Positions 42,283 to 51,296 are shown, counted from the first letter of the stretch. The stretch: DNA of 64,000 nt from JBCBKL01 sp963922565 (GCA_963922565.1 CAWUIQ010000014.1:20083-84082), one strand, 5' to 3'. Notes: generated by a model from the sequence alone, not told the origin. Numbers and translations: made by a program.

Positions 42283-43119
42283 ATGGAGAATTTCATCAAA
42301 GTCGTTTTGATCGCGCTGCCAGCCGCCACTTTCGTCGGCGCCCTTGCCCTCAGCCTCCTCCGGCTCTCGGATCTTCGTGCTGACCGAACCGAAACGACAC
42401 GCCTCCGGGGCCTTCAACCAAGCGACCCGCCCCGTTTCAGCGCTGCAATGGTCGAGGACCTGCCGACGGCGGCCCGCCGGTACTTTCTCTATGCAATCGC
42501 CGAGGGCACGCCGCTTCGGACAGTGGCGGAAGTCGAAATGACCGGACAGATCGGCATGGGACAGCGGGACGATCCGCGTTATGCGGACATGAAGGCCGAA
42601 CAGATCATCGCAGCACCTCATGGATTTGTCTGGCGGGCAAATGCAGGCAGGCTCAGCGGGTCCGATAGCGCTGACTGGACGCGCTTCCGCTTTGCCGGAT
42701 TGCTGCCGGTGGTTCGGGCGGGCGGAACCGACGATCACCGTCGCTCTGCCTTTGGCCGTCTCGTGGCCGAAGCCTTGTTCTGGACCCCGGCGGCACTCTT
42801 GCCCGGTCCGGACATCGAATGGGCAAGCATCGATGACATGACCGCCCAGGTCACGGTCAGCCATGGCGATCTCAGCCAATCGGTTGAACTGCAGATCAAT
42901 GTCGTTGGTCAACCCATTGCTGTTCGGATGGAGCGATGGAGCAACGCCAACCCCGACAAGACCTATCGCCTGCAACCCTTCGGCGGCTACCTGTCAGAGT
43001 TTCGGCGCTTTGACGGTTTCACGGTCCCGACGCGGGTTGAGGCAGGGAACTTTTTCGGCACACCCGACTATTTCCCCTTTTTCATGGCAGAGGTGGCCGG
43101 GCTAACCATTCCGCGCTGA
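42283..43119 (+). CDS. Uncharacterised membrane-anchored protein (DUF6544-like)
   Basis: This 278-residue protein has one N-terminal transmembrane segment (about 5-26). A mostly beta soluble part follows, with VAEVEMTGQIGMG, GFVWRANAG and a C-terminal FGGYLSEFRRFDGFTVPTRVEAGNFFGTPDYFPFF. I recall this pattern from a family of unknown function (DUF6544/6920-like) that looks like a lipid- or lipoprotein-binding fold; that assignment is from memory. Its 3' end overlaps the converging EcsC gene by 18 bases. Confidence 0.78.
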   Translation: MENFIKVVLIALPAATFVGALALSLLRLSDLRADRTETTRLRGLQPSDPPRFSAAMVEDLPTAARRYFLYAIAEGTPLRTVAEVEMTGQIGMGQRDDPRYADMKAEQIIAAPHGFVWRANAGRLSGSDSADWTRFRFAGLLPVVRAGGTDDHRRSAFGRLVAEALFWTPAALLPGPDIEWASIDDMTAQVTVSHGDLSQSVELQINVVGQPIAVRMERWSNANPDKTYRLQPFGGYLSEFRRFDGFTVPTRVEAGNFFGTPDYFPFFMAEVAGLTIPR

Positions 43120-43878
43120 TTTCAAATCCGGTAGCCGGGTCCTGAGCCCGGAAACAAGCGTCTCGTGCGGAATGTCGGCATCCACTGCGAGGCGGCGCAG
43201 ACCGAAATGCACATGCGCCATCTCGGTATAGTATTGCGTATAGGCATAGTTCGTCGCCGCCCCTGCGACAGCGCCCAGAATGGGCACTGTCTGGGCCGCC
43301 AGCTTCTGCCCCAGAACGGTGGCGAGACGCGGTGCGACGCGGGTAATCAGCATCTGCATCGCAGGCCCGCTCAGCCCCAGCCGTGTCGACAGGAACGCCA
43401 GATCGGCCCCGTCATCATCAGCAAGCGGCCCCGCGGCGGCAAAGACCTGAACGGCGTCGAACTGCACATTCTCTGATGCCGGGTCAAAGCCATGCTCGTC
43501 GGCGACCCCCTGGATAATCCGCAAGAGCAGTGTGGTCGTGACCGGCAGCTCGGCCAACGCCGTGGGCAAGCCACCAAAGCCACCCGCGGCACCCATGGCC
43601 GTGTTGACGGCGGTGTTCAGCCAGCTTGCCTGGTCCGGCACCACGTTGCGTGATCCCTGTGCCGCCCGAACCGCCTGCGTCAGCGCGACCTGCGCCGCAT
43701 CGTTGAGGCGATCCTTGACCGGCTGGGGCAAACGATCGATCAGCGTGTCGGCCTGCCCCCCGATGGTGTTGAGCACGTCGATACCGGCATTGCTGGCGAA
43801 CGCATAACGGCGAGCGAGCGCGTCCAGTTCAGCCTCGGCATCAACGGTCTTTACAAATACGATGTCGTCCATCTGCAA
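43102..43878 (-). CDS. EcsC family protein
   Basis: This 258-residue EcsC-domain protein has a helical N-terminus, a glycine-rich segment (AVNTAMGAAGGFGGLPTALAELPVTTTLLLRIIQGVADEHG) and a C-terminal VPILGAVAGAATNYAYTQYYTEMAHVHFGLRRL that defines the family. Function is unknown; it is possibly membrane-associated. It overlaps the converging upstream gene and lies next to a GNAT gene. Confidence 0.85.
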   Translation of the reverse strand: MQMDDIVFVKTVDAEAELDALARRYAFASNAGIDVLNTIGGQADTLIDRLPQPVKDRLNDAAQVALTQAVRAAQGSRNVVPDQASWLNTAVNTAMGAAGGFGGLPTALAELPVTTTLLLRIIQGVADEHGFDPASENVQFDAVQVFAAAGPLADDDGADLAFLSTRLGLSGPAMQMLITRVAPRLATVLGQKLAAQTVPILGAVAGAATNYAYTQYYTEMAHVHFGLRRLAVDADIPHETLVSGLRTRLPDLKSARNG

Positions 43879-43887
43879 TAGATGCGG

Positions 43888-44385
43888 TCAGTCGGCGCCT
43901 CTTTCAATGCGGCTGACCGATCCCGCAACCCCGTCCCACGCGCCGGACACCAGATCGCGCCCCAAAACCCGGGCCGGGTTGGTGGGGGGCGGCATCTCGA
44001 TACCGGCAAGGGGGCGAAAGCCGAAACGACCGTAATAGGGCGCATCCCCGACCAGAAGCGCGCGCCGCCATCCCAGTTGAGTGGCATCAGCCAGACTTTC
44101 CTCGATCAGCGCGCCGCCTAACCCCTCGCCCTGCCGCGTCGGGTGCACGGCGATCGGACCCAGAAGCAGCGCCGGATGATCGCTCACGCGGACCGGCCAG
44201 TACCGGACGGCACCGGCCAGAATACCCGCCTCATCCCGCGCCACCTGGCAGAGCGGCGCGACCATCGGCACCCCGTCCCGCAGCCTGTAGGACGACAGGG
44301 CAGAGCGGCCAGGCGCAAAGCAAAGATCGTAAAGGGCCTCGACCTCCCACCAATCCTCCGGCGTCTCAGGGCTGAGATGATACAT
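43888..44385 (-). CDS. GNAT-family N-acetyltransferase
   Basis: This 165-residue GNAT protein has an acetyl-CoA-binding motif A in LGPIAVHPTRQGEGLGGALIEESLADA and LLVGDAPYYGRFGFRPLAG, the subgroup of predicted acetyltransferases like YhbS. Acceptor unknown. It is co-directional with the EcsC gene 9 bp downstream. Confidence 0.88.
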   Translation of the reverse strand: MYHLSPETPEDWWEVEALYDLCFAPGRSALSSYRLRDGVPMVAPLCQVARDEAGILAGAVRYWPVRVSDHPALLLGPIAVHPTRQGEGLGGALIEESLADATQLGWRRALLVGDAPYYGRFGFRPLAGIEMPPPTNPARVLGRDLVSGAWDGVAGSVSRIERGAD

Positions 44386-44470
44386 GGGTGGGCAGATCAG
44401 ACGTGGTTATGGCTGGAAATCGCCCTATCATGCCGCTAGCCCTTGCGCAAACCACCAAGGAAAGCCCCAG

Positions 44471-45076
44471 ATGTTCTATCGTCCCGCTGACGGCCATGGC
44501 CTGCCGCACAACCCTTTCAACGCCATCGTCACGCCCCGGCCCATCGGGTGGATTTCATCGCGTGACGGGCAAGGGCGCGCCAATCTCGCCCCATACTCTT
44601 TCTTCAACGCGGTGGCATACGTGCCGCCTCAGGTCATGTTCGCCTCGACCGGCACCAAGCCCGATCAGGGCGACACCAAGGACAGTGTCGCCAATATCCG
44701 CGAGACGGGGGTCTTCTGCGTGAACATTGTTGAATACGCCGCCCGGGATGCGATGAACAAAAGCTCCGCCACCCTGCCCAGTGACATGGATGAATTTGAG
44801 GCGGCGGGCCTTGCCAAAGCACCATGCGAGACCATCGATTGCGATCGGGTCGCGGATGCGCCCGCGGCACTGGAATGCAGGCTAACGCAGATCGTGGATC
44901 TTGAGGGCGCGGCCAACAAACTGGTGCTGGGGGTGGTTACAGGCGTGCATATCCGTGACGATTGTCTAAGGGACGGACGGTTCGACATCACCACATACCA
45001 ACCGCTCGCCCGCCTCGGTTACCGGGACTACACGCATGTGCGCGACGTCTTCGAACTCGCGCGCCCCGATGATTGA
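44471..45076 (+). CDS. Flavin reductase family protein (FMN-binding split barrel)
   Basis: This 201-residue protein has an FMN-binding split-barrel core: NAIVTPRPIGWISSRDGQGRANLAPYSFFNAVAYVPPQVMF binds FMN, followed by NIRETGVFCVNIV. The DIM6/NTAB type is larger than HpaC-like reductases. Its partner oxygenase is not in the window. The ATG at 44471 is in the family position; upstream sequence in frame overlaps the divergent GNAT gene. Confidence 0.87.
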   Translation: MFYRPADGHGLPHNPFNAIVTPRPIGWISSRDGQGRANLAPYSFFNAVAYVPPQVMFASTGTKPDQGDTKDSVANIRETGVFCVNIVEYAARDAMNKSSATLPSDMDEFEAAGLAKAPCETIDCDRVADAPAALECRLTQIVDLEGAANKLVLGVVTGVHIRDDCLRDGRFDITTYQPLARLGYRDYTHVRDVFELARPDD

Positions 45077-45134
45077 CTTTCGCTCCGGAGCCGCCGTCGC
45101 CTGATCCATCGAAGCCGGGCGGGCGCGGCGGCGC

Positions 45135-45187
45135 TCAAACAAAATCGCCGAGGGCCCCGCAACGCGGGATACGGCTATTTTGTTTGA
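45135..45187. repeat. Imperfect long inverted repeat with nested hairpin
   Basis: Arms at 45135-45150 and 45172-45187 are complementary at 15 of 16 positions (TCAAACAAAATCGCCG against CGGCTATTTTGTTTGA). The 21-base loop contains a second stem, CCCGC-AAC-GCGGG. It lies in a 269-bp gap between the converging flavin reductase and SulP genes. It may be a bidirectional terminator or a mobile palindromic repeat. The rest of the gap shows no gene. Confidence 0.65.
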
Positions 45188-45311
45188 ACGGCGACACGGT
45201 CGCCTGGCACAGAAGGTCAGGCAGAGGTGGCGATGCGAAAGGGCTTTCGCTCGGGTGAGCCAGAGCGAAAGCTAACCCGCCCGCATCGAAGCACCAAACA
45301 AATCATGGCGT

Positions 45312-45334
45312 GCGCGCGTCAGCGCGCTCCTTTT
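45312..45334 (+). terminator. Possible terminator (GCGCGC stem)
   Basis: GCGCGC-GTCA-GCGCGC followed by TCCTTTT on the plus strand. It is 235 bp after the flavin reductase stop and close to the SulP stop; a GGGG/CCCC hairpin overlaps the following bases (45335-45346). Confidence 0.4.
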
Positions 45335-45345
45335 GGGGACAGCCC

Positions 45346-46977
45346 CTAGTGACCGCCGAGAATACCGGTCCGCACACCGTAGTTCACCGCCAGCTGATAG
45401 TCAGGATCGTCATCACTATCGACCATCAAATGCCCCGCCTTCGACAGCAGCTTGTGACAGTCGCGCGACAGGTGGCGCAATTGCACCCGCTTGCCCGCCT
45501 CGTCGTATTTCTGTGCCACGGCCTCGATCGCTTGCAGGGCGGACTGGTCCACCACACGGCTTTCCGCGAAATCGACGATGACCTCACCGGGGTCGCCGGA
45601 CACGTCAAAGAGCTCGACAAAGCCGGTGGCAGAGCCAAAGAACAGCGGCCCCTGCACCTGGTACACCTTCGCACCCTCAGGCGTGACGTATGACTTCGCA
45701 TAGATCCGGCGCGCGTTGTTCCAGGCATAGGCCAGCGCGCTGACGATCACGCCGACAACGACGGCGACGGCAAGGTCTTCCATCACCGTCACAACCGTCA
45801 CCAGCACGATCACGAAGGCATCGGTCAGCGGCACTTTCCGCAGGATCTTGAGAGAGTTCCACGCGAATGTCCCGATCACGACCATGAACATCACGCCAAC
45901 AAGTGCGGCCAGTGGGATCAGCTCAATCACGCTCGACCCGACAACGATAAAGGCCAAGAGGAACAGGGCCGCTGCAACGCCCGCGATCCGCGTCCGCCCG
46001 CCCGATTTCACGTTGATCATCGACTGCCCGATCATGGCGCAACCGCCCATGCCGCCAAAGAAACCCGTGACTGTATTCGACACGCCCTGGGCAATACATT
46101 CCTGCGACGCCCCGCCCCGCTGCCCCGTCAGATCGCCGACGAGGTTCAGCGTCAGAAGGCTTTCGATCAGGCCGATCGCGGCGAGAATGATGGCATAGGG
46201 CAGGATGATCTCAAGCGTTTCCCAGTTCAGGGGCACCATCGGGATGTGAAAGGCCGGCAGACCGCCCTCGATCGAGGCCAGATCGCCAACCCGTGGCACA
46301 TCCAGCCCGAACGCGATGACCAGCGCGGCAATCACACCGATCCCGGCCAGTGGCGCCGGGATGGCCTTGGTCAGCTGCGGCATGATCCAGATGATCGCCA
46401 TCGTCGCGGCCACCAGCGCAAGCATCATATAGAGGGGCCCGCCGCTCAGCCATTCGCCGCCGCCCATTCCGTGCCCTGTATTCTCAACCGATCCCGGCAC
46501 CTTGAACTGGGTGAGTTGCGCCAGAAAAATGACGATGGCCAGGCCATTCACAAAGCCCAGCATGACCGGATGCGGCACGAGGCGAATGAACTTGCCCCAT
46601 TGCATGACCCCCGCAAAGATCTGCAAGAGGCCCATCAGCACGACCGTCGCAAAGAGGTATTCGATCCCATGCTGGGCAACCAGCGCGACCATCACGACAG
46701 CCAGCGCCCCTGTGGCGCCCGAGATCATGCCGGGCCGGCCGCCGATCAGCGCCGTGATCAGACCGACCAGAAAGGCCGCGTAAAGACCGACCAGCGGATG
46801 CACCCCGGCGACGAAGGCAAAGGCCACGGCTTCGGGCACGAGGGCCAGCGCCACGGTCAGGCCGGAAAGCAATTCGGTCTTGATCTGTCCGGGTGTCAGC
46901 TCAACCTCGCCCGGTGCGATCGAAAAGTCGCCAAACCGCGTGCGGGCGCCGCCGCCGGATAGATCAAAGAATGCCAT
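45346..46977 (-). CDS. SulP-family inorganic anion transporter with STAS domain
   Basis: This 543-residue membrane transporter has a 12-14-segment SulP core (about 30-420) with ALALVPEAVAFAFVAGVHPLVGLYAAF and GGMGGCAMIGQSMINVKSGGRTRIAG, then a C-terminal STAS domain (about 440-520, VIVDFAESRVVDQSALQAIEAV). The substrate may be sulfate or bicarbonate; the layout also fits BicA-like transporters. The ATG at 46977 gives the normal N-terminus; the longer frame upstream is unsupported. Confidence 0.9.
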   Translation of the reverse strand: MAFFDLSGGGARTRFGDFSIAPGEVELTPGQIKTELLSGLTVALALVPEAVAFAFVAGVHPLVGLYAAFLVGLITALIGGRPGMISGATGALAVVMVALVAQHGIEYLFATVVLMGLLQIFAGVMQWGKFIRLVPHPVMLGFVNGLAIVIFLAQLTQFKVPGSVENTGHGMGGGEWLSGGPLYMMLALVAATMAIIWIMPQLTKAIPAPLAGIGVIAALVIAFGLDVPRVGDLASIEGGLPAFHIPMVPLNWETLEIILPYAIILAAIGLIESLLTLNLVGDLTGQRGGASQECIAQGVSNTVTGFFGGMGGCAMIGQSMINVKSGGRTRIAGVAAALFLLAFIVVGSSVIELIPLAALVGVMFMVVIGTFAWNSLKILRKVPLTDAFVIVLVTVVTVMEDLAVAVVVGVIVSALAYAWNNARRIYAKSYVTPEGAKVYQVQGPLFFGSATGFVELFDVSGDPGEVIVDFAESRVVDQSALQAIEAVAQKYDEAGKRVQLRHLSRDCHKLLSKAGHLMVDSDDDPDYQLAVNYGVRTGILGGH

Positions 46978-47253
46978 ATCGCTTGAACCTGCTCGTTTTT
47001 TCTGCACCGCGGCGTCGTATCGGTTTTGTCTGGGCCGCGCTAGCGCGCTTAGACCAACGCTGCCATGCGTGGTGGACATAGCAGAAGCGCGCCGGATAGC
47101 ACGGTATTCTTGGGCATACATCTGCCGGATTTAACGAAACGTTCATGCCAGGAGGGCGGAACCTGCCCATGTCCGGTTTCCCTGACTTTGCGCGGTTGTG
47201 CCACCTATGGTAGTCTCTACAGATACTTAACGCATTTTTTGACGGAGCCGCCC

Positions 47254-48345
47254 ATGTGCACCCACCACCACAATCCGATCCAATGCATCATCCCGCCTCA
47301 TATGCTCGAGGTCATGGTTCTGCGCGGCGACAGCGGCATCAGGAAGATGGCCCAGTCAATGCTGAAGCAGAACGAAGAGGTGCGCGAGGAACGGGCCGAA
47401 CAGTCTTCGGGCGGGATGGTTCCCGATGCAAACCGCGCCGGCATGTTCGTGACGACTGCTCTGGCACAGGGCTGCGCGGGCACCCACACCTGCGAGCGCA
47501 AGATCTATGACGGGCAGGAAAAGGCATCGCTTCCAGGCGAACTGGCCCGGGCCGAGGGGGATGCCCCCACGAATGATGAAGAAGTCGACCGGGCCTATGA
47601 CGGCGCCGGTGACGTGTTCGGGCTTTATTCCAACGAATTCGAACGCAACTCACTTGATGGCAACGGCATGCCGCTCGTCGCGACCGTCCACCACCGCCGC
47701 AAGTACAACAACGCCTTCTGGAACGGTCAGCAGATGGCGTATGGCGATGGCGATGACAAGATTTTCCAGACCTTCACCGAACTGTCCGTGATCGGCCATG
47801 AGATGTCTCATGGTGTCGTGCAGTTTTCGGGCGGGCTGGTCTATCAGGGTCAGTCGGGCGCGCTGAACGAAAGCTTTGCCGACGTCTTCGGCGCCCTGAC
47901 GGTGCAATACAAGCTGGGTCAGGAGGTGCACGAGGCCGACTGGCTGATGGGCAAAGGCATTCTGGGCGAAGACATCAACGGCGTGGCGCTGCGGTCGCTC
48001 AAGGCCCCAGGCACCGCCTATTCCGACAGCCTTCTGGGGCGTGATCCGCAGCCCTATCACATGGACTTCTACGTCAGCACGACCAGCGACAACGGGGGCG
48101 TCCACATCAATTCCGGCATCCCCAACCACGCCTTTTATCTTTATGCGCAGTATATCGGCGGCAAGTCTTGGAAACGTGCCGGGCAAATCTGGTACCGCGC
48201 GCTACAGCAGCTCAACAACCCCATGGCCACCTTCGGCGATTGGGCGGCGCAAACGATGGACGCTGCAATCGAATTGCATGGCGTCGGCAGTTACGAGATG
48301 ATGATGTTGCGCCGGGCATGGCGGCTGGTCGGCATCTCGGTCTGA
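47254..48345 (+). CDS. Protealysin-like M4 metalloprotease
   Basis: This 363-residue thermolysin-family protease has zinc site H182-E-M-S-H186 with third ligand E206 (GALNESFADVFG), the HHRRKYNNAFWNGQQMAYGDGD substrate strand and catalytic His in GGVHINSGIPNHAFYLYA. There is no signal peptide and only a short N-terminal prosegment (about 50 residues) containing PPHML (14-18), resembling the PP-L motif of protealysin-like precursors. An N-terminal CTHHHNPIQC segment could bind metal. The next gene encodes an emfourin-type inhibitor, an organisation described for protealysin in Serratia. The enzyme is probably kept cytoplasmic or exported by an unusual route. Confidence 0.92.
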   Translation: MCTHHHNPIQCIIPPHMLEVMVLRGDSGIRKMAQSMLKQNEEVREERAEQSSGGMVPDANRAGMFVTTALAQGCAGTHTCERKIYDGQEKASLPGELARAEGDAPTNDEEVDRAYDGAGDVFGLYSNEFERNSLDGNGMPLVATVHHRRKYNNAFWNGQQMAYGDGDDKIFQTFTELSVIGHEMSHGVVQFSGGLVYQGQSGALNESFADVFGALTVQYKLGQEVHEADWLMGKGILGEDINGVALRSLKAPGTAYSDSLLGRDPQPYHMDFYVSTTSDNGGVHINSGIPNHAFYLYAQYIGGKSWKRAGQIWYRALQQLNNPMATFGDWAAQTMDAAIELHGVGSYEMMMLRRAWRLVGISV

Positions 48346-48396
48346 GACCAGAGACGCATCATGAGCGCGGCGGGACTGGCAGCGGGGTGTTTCGTG

Positions 48397-48684
48397 ATGA
48401 TGATCAAAATCACATCGAGCGGCGGCTTCGGAGGATTGGCCGCCGCTGGGATCGACAAGCAGATGGATCTGGAAAGCCAGACGGCGGCGCTGCGTGACAC
48501 GTATTGCACGGCTTTCGATCCCAAGGCGCTCGGCGCCCTTGCGACCAAAGCTGAGGCACCGGGTGCCGCGGACATGCTAACCTACCGCATCGTTGTGACG
48601 GATGATGAAAAGGCGCGGCATACCTTCGAGCTGCGCGAGGACCAGTTGCCGCCCGCTTTGCTGGATCTCATCGACGCCATGTAA
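48397..48684 (+). CDS. Emfourin-like inhibitor of the M4 protease
   Basis: This small protein of about 95 residues starts MMIKITSSGGFGGLAAAGIDKQMDL, matching the SGGF-G start of emfourin, the protealysin inhibitor. It ends with a conserved TYRIVVTDDEKARHTFELREDQLPPALLDLIDAM strand-helix region. It lies about 50 bp after the protease gene, co-directional. The start is uncertain: ATG at 48361 would add 12 residues, but the family N-terminus begins near 48397-48400. Its role should be to block the protease before secretion or release. Confidence 0.8.
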   Translation: MMIKITSSGGFGGLAAAGIDKQMDLESQTAALRDTYCTAFDPKALGALATKAEAPGAADMLTYRIVVTDDEKARHTFELREDQLPPALLDLIDAM

Positions 48685-48693
48685 TCTTGGCCT

Positions 48694-50559
48694 TTAATGC
48701 TCGCGAAAGATGACGCGGGTGCCCGCCGGAACAATCGCATCGGGCGGCAGATCCGGCGACAGGCGGTTCATGTCCCGGCCCACCTGCAAGTCCAGTGGTG
48801 CGAGCACATCTTTCAGCCTCTGGTCCTCTGATGTCACAAAACAGAAGGCTCGCCGATCCTCGAGCGGCCGCCGGTCTTCGGCCTTGCACACAGCATCGGC
48901 GTAGGCGAACTCCAGGCGGATCTGGTCACGGGTCGGCCCGGTCGGGACCGTGACGCGAACCGGTCGTTCAGAGCCCGGAGACCACGGCAACAGCTGCGAC
49001 GTGGCCGAGACCTGATCCGTCCCCTCAAAGCGATAGGTCACACGCTGCTCGCGCCCCTCGGCAGGCAGGCCACCAAAGAGATCGATCTGGTCGATGATGC
49101 AGTTGGCGGCAAAGCGGGGCGTATCTCCCACATCTTCGCGTTTGCTGCGCAACTGCCATTTGCGCTCAGCGCGGCTGGGGGCCAGACGGCAAGTGTATTG
49201 CGCGCTCAGTTCACCCGCCTTTTCGGCCTGCATGAGTCGTTCCTGCACGTCGAGATCGGCCCGAAGATAGGCATAGAAAGGGTAGGTCGTTTTGAACGGT
49301 ACTTCGCCGACCCATGGCTGCATGGCACCCCCGCTCGGATCGGCTGCGGTCTTGCGACCGGGGCAGCGCTGCTGGATCTTGTTGCCGTCGCCGCCACGTT
49401 CTTGCGCGACCGCGTTATTCGCGAGGGTAAACCCAAATAACTGATGGCGTTCCCGCGCCTCGACCCCGGGCTGTTGCAGCGCCTTGATCCAGATGGCGCC
49501 CGGCAGACAGACACCGGCCCGCCGCTCGCGATCCTGATAGCCCTTGATCGATATCGGCATGCGGGGCGATTTCACGACGACCGGCCGACCCGAGAACTCG
49601 CGGACAAGCTGCCCGATCCGGCGCTCAGCCCGGCGGGCAATGATATCCTGCTTGACCTTGTCAGTGCCCCGTGGCCGCAAACGGACGCGCTCCGCCGACG
49701 CGCCCTGGCTGCGCATGAGGGCTGCGTAGACGGCTGGCCCCACCCCGCTCAGGTCGACGGTCAGCGCCGGAGGCTCGACCGGCTCGACAACCCGTTCCCG
49801 GCCATCGGGGGCCAGAACCTCGGTCACGAGCGTCGTTTGCCGGCCCGCGCGATCGATCGTGACAAAGCGGCCCTCGTCCGACGTACAGCGGACGAATTTC
49901 TCGCAGGTCTCGTTCCCGCGCCATGTGGCAACGCACAGGTTGCTGCCCTCGATCCGCCAGTCGACGTCACCGCTCCGCCCGCTTGGATCGACGAATTCAC
50001 CAAAACCGTTCTGGCCCAGCAGGAACGTCGCCGCCGTGCCGTTCGCACTGCGCATACGCAGCCGACTGTTGGGCAGCAGACGGTCCAGTTGATCCGTGCG
50101 CAGCGGCTCGCCCGGACGGGCACATAGGCGCCCCTTGGCTTGCCGTGGCCACCGGTCCTGAACGCGGGTCAGCAGGGACGACTGGACACCTTGCGCATTG
50201 ATCATCACCGCTGCCGCGCGGTCATCGCCGCAGGCCCGGATCTCGTGACAGATCCACGAGTCGCCGTCGTTGTAGCTTTGGCACAGGCGGCTCCGGTCAA
50301 TTTTCCATGCGCCGTCGAATGCCTGGCCACGGTCGTTGCGGAATTCGGACCTTCCTGCGGTAACACCCGGATCCAGGTTAAGGGTCCAGCCACCACCGCG
50401 TCTGGTCACGCCAGTGATGGTTTTGCCGACAAGAAACTGCTGCATCTGCTCTGCGGTCAGGCGGGGGCCTGATGGGGTGCAAAGAAGGCTGGATTGTCCG
50501 TATGCCATGACCGGCAAAATCGAAACAACCAGTACAAACAACAGACCACGCAAAGCCAC
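48694..50559 (-). CDS. Unrecognised secreted protein with duplicated four-cysteine domain
   Basis: This protein of about 621 residues matches no family I recognise. An N-terminal signal peptide (ALRGLLFVLVVSILPVMAYGQ) indicates export. Two tandem copies of a roughly 105-residue domain follow (about 26-133 and 145-249). Each begins LC-x2-PG(or SG)-x2-L, has W-x-I-x2-S(or G)-x-LC, then C and (R)(A/C)C spaced alike: Cys 27/93/104/110 and 146/209/219/225, so two disulfides per copy are likely. The remaining 370 residues are beta-rich with more cysteine pairs. Start is GTG at 50559, or TTG at 50553 with the better-spaced GGGGAGG site. It converges with the emfourin gene 9 bp away. Confidence 0.75.
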   Translation of the reverse strand: MALRGLLFVLVVSILPVMAYGQSSLLCTPSGPRLTAEQMQQFLVGKTITGVTRRGGGWTLNLDPGVTAGRSEFRNDRGQAFDGAWKIDRSRLCQSYNDGDSWICHEIRACGDDRAAAVMINAQGVQSSLLTRVQDRWPRQAKGRLCARPGEPLRTDQLDRLLPNSRLRMRSANGTAATFLLGQNGFGEFVDPSGRSGDVDWRIEGSNLCVATWRGNETCEKFVRCTSDEGRFVTIDRAGRQTTLVTEVLAPDGRERVVEPVEPPALTVDLSGVGPAVYAALMRSQGASAERVRLRPRGTDKVKQDIIARRAERRIGQLVREFSGRPVVVKSPRMPISIKGYQDRERRAGVCLPGAIWIKALQQPGVEARERHQLFGFTLANNAVAQERGGDGNKIQQRCPGRKTAADPSGGAMQPWVGEVPFKTTYPFYAYLRADLDVQERLMQAEKAGELSAQYTCRLAPSRAERKWQLRSKREDVGDTPRFAANCIIDQIDLFGGLPAEGREQRVTYRFEGTDQVSATSQLLPWSPGSERPVRVTVPTGPTRDQIRLEFAYADAVCKAEDRRPLEDRRAFCFVTSEDQRLKDVLAPLDLQVGRDMNRLSPDLPPDAIVPAGTRVIFREH

Positions 50560-50782
50560 GCCCCTCCCCACTTTAGCAACGGCTGGACCCGACGCTACGG
50601 ACAGGGGCATCGGCTGGCAAGCGGCACGGGCGGGGAATCTGGCGCTTTCATTCCCGCCGCGTGGAACGAAGATGCGAAATTGCCGGGAACGTGTTAGGGT
50701 TGAATTGGACAGAAAGCCTGCCCAATCCCACAGGACTTTCGGTCCGTAATTGCGGTGACGCAGAAGTGACGTGACGTATTGG

Positions 50783-50796
50783 TTACGTAAACGTCA
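50783..50796. promoter_or_regulatory. Putative operator of the MerR regulator
   Basis: TTACGT-AA-ACGTCA is an ACGT-based inverted repeat with one mismatch. It is embedded in a cluster of further TGACG/ACGT half sites (50765-50796) about 70 bp before the MerR gene. It resembles recognition sites reported for LiuR-type MerR regulators of acyl-CoA degradation; function is inferred. Confidence 0.45.
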
Positions 50797-50863
50797 GCTT
50801 GCGTAGTATCGGAAGTCGAAACCGCCCAGGTGTTCGGGCAATCAATCGTTTTGCGAGTGACAA

Positions 50864-51268
50864 ATGAACCAAGAAGAAACTATGACAATTCGCGAGATGT
50901 GTGAGGCGTTTGATGTAACGCCTCGTACGCTGCGCTTTTACGAAGCGAAGGAACTGCTGTTCCCAATCCGTGAAGGCCAGAAGCGCCTGTTCACCCGCCG
51001 CGACCGCGGGCGGCTCAAGCTGATCCTGCGTGGAAAGCGCTTTGGTTTCAGCCTCGAGGAAATCCGCCAGCTGCTCGATCTCTATGACGTCGGCGACCAG
51101 CAATTGACGCAATACACGCGCACCTACGAAATCGCACAAGAGCGGCTGGCCGATATGGAACGCCAGCGCGACGAACTGAACGTTGCGATAAACGAACTGA
51201 AGGATCAACTCGCATGGGGCAAGAACATGCTTGCCTCCATGACGACGACGAAGAAAGCCGCCGAGTAA
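50864..51268 (+). CDS. MerR-family regulator of beta-oxidation genes
   Basis: This 134-residue protein has an N-terminal MerR winged helix (about 7-75, TIREMCEAFDVTPRTLRFYEAKELLFP...FTRRDRGRLKLILRGKRFGFSLEEIRQLLDLY) and a C-terminal coiled coil (90-128). It has no metal-binding cysteines. It lies 28 bp upstream of the acyl-CoA dehydrogenase gene and is co-directional with it, like LiuR-type regulators of acyl-CoA degradation. Autoregulation from the ACGT-rich promoter is likely. Confidence 0.88.
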   Translation: MNQEETMTIREMCEAFDVTPRTLRFYEAKELLFPIREGQKRLFTRRDRGRLKLILRGKRFGFSLEEIRQLLDLYDVGDQQLTQYTRTYEIAQERLADMERQRDELNVAINELKDQLAWGKNMLASMTTTKKAAE

Positions 51269-51296
51269 TCCGGCAACATTTTTTGGGAGACCCGCA

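Noticed and set aside
47035..47049. CGCGCTAGCGCG palindrome between the SulP and M4 genes
   Set aside because: A 12-base GC palindrome is expected by chance at this base composition and has no clear positional logic.
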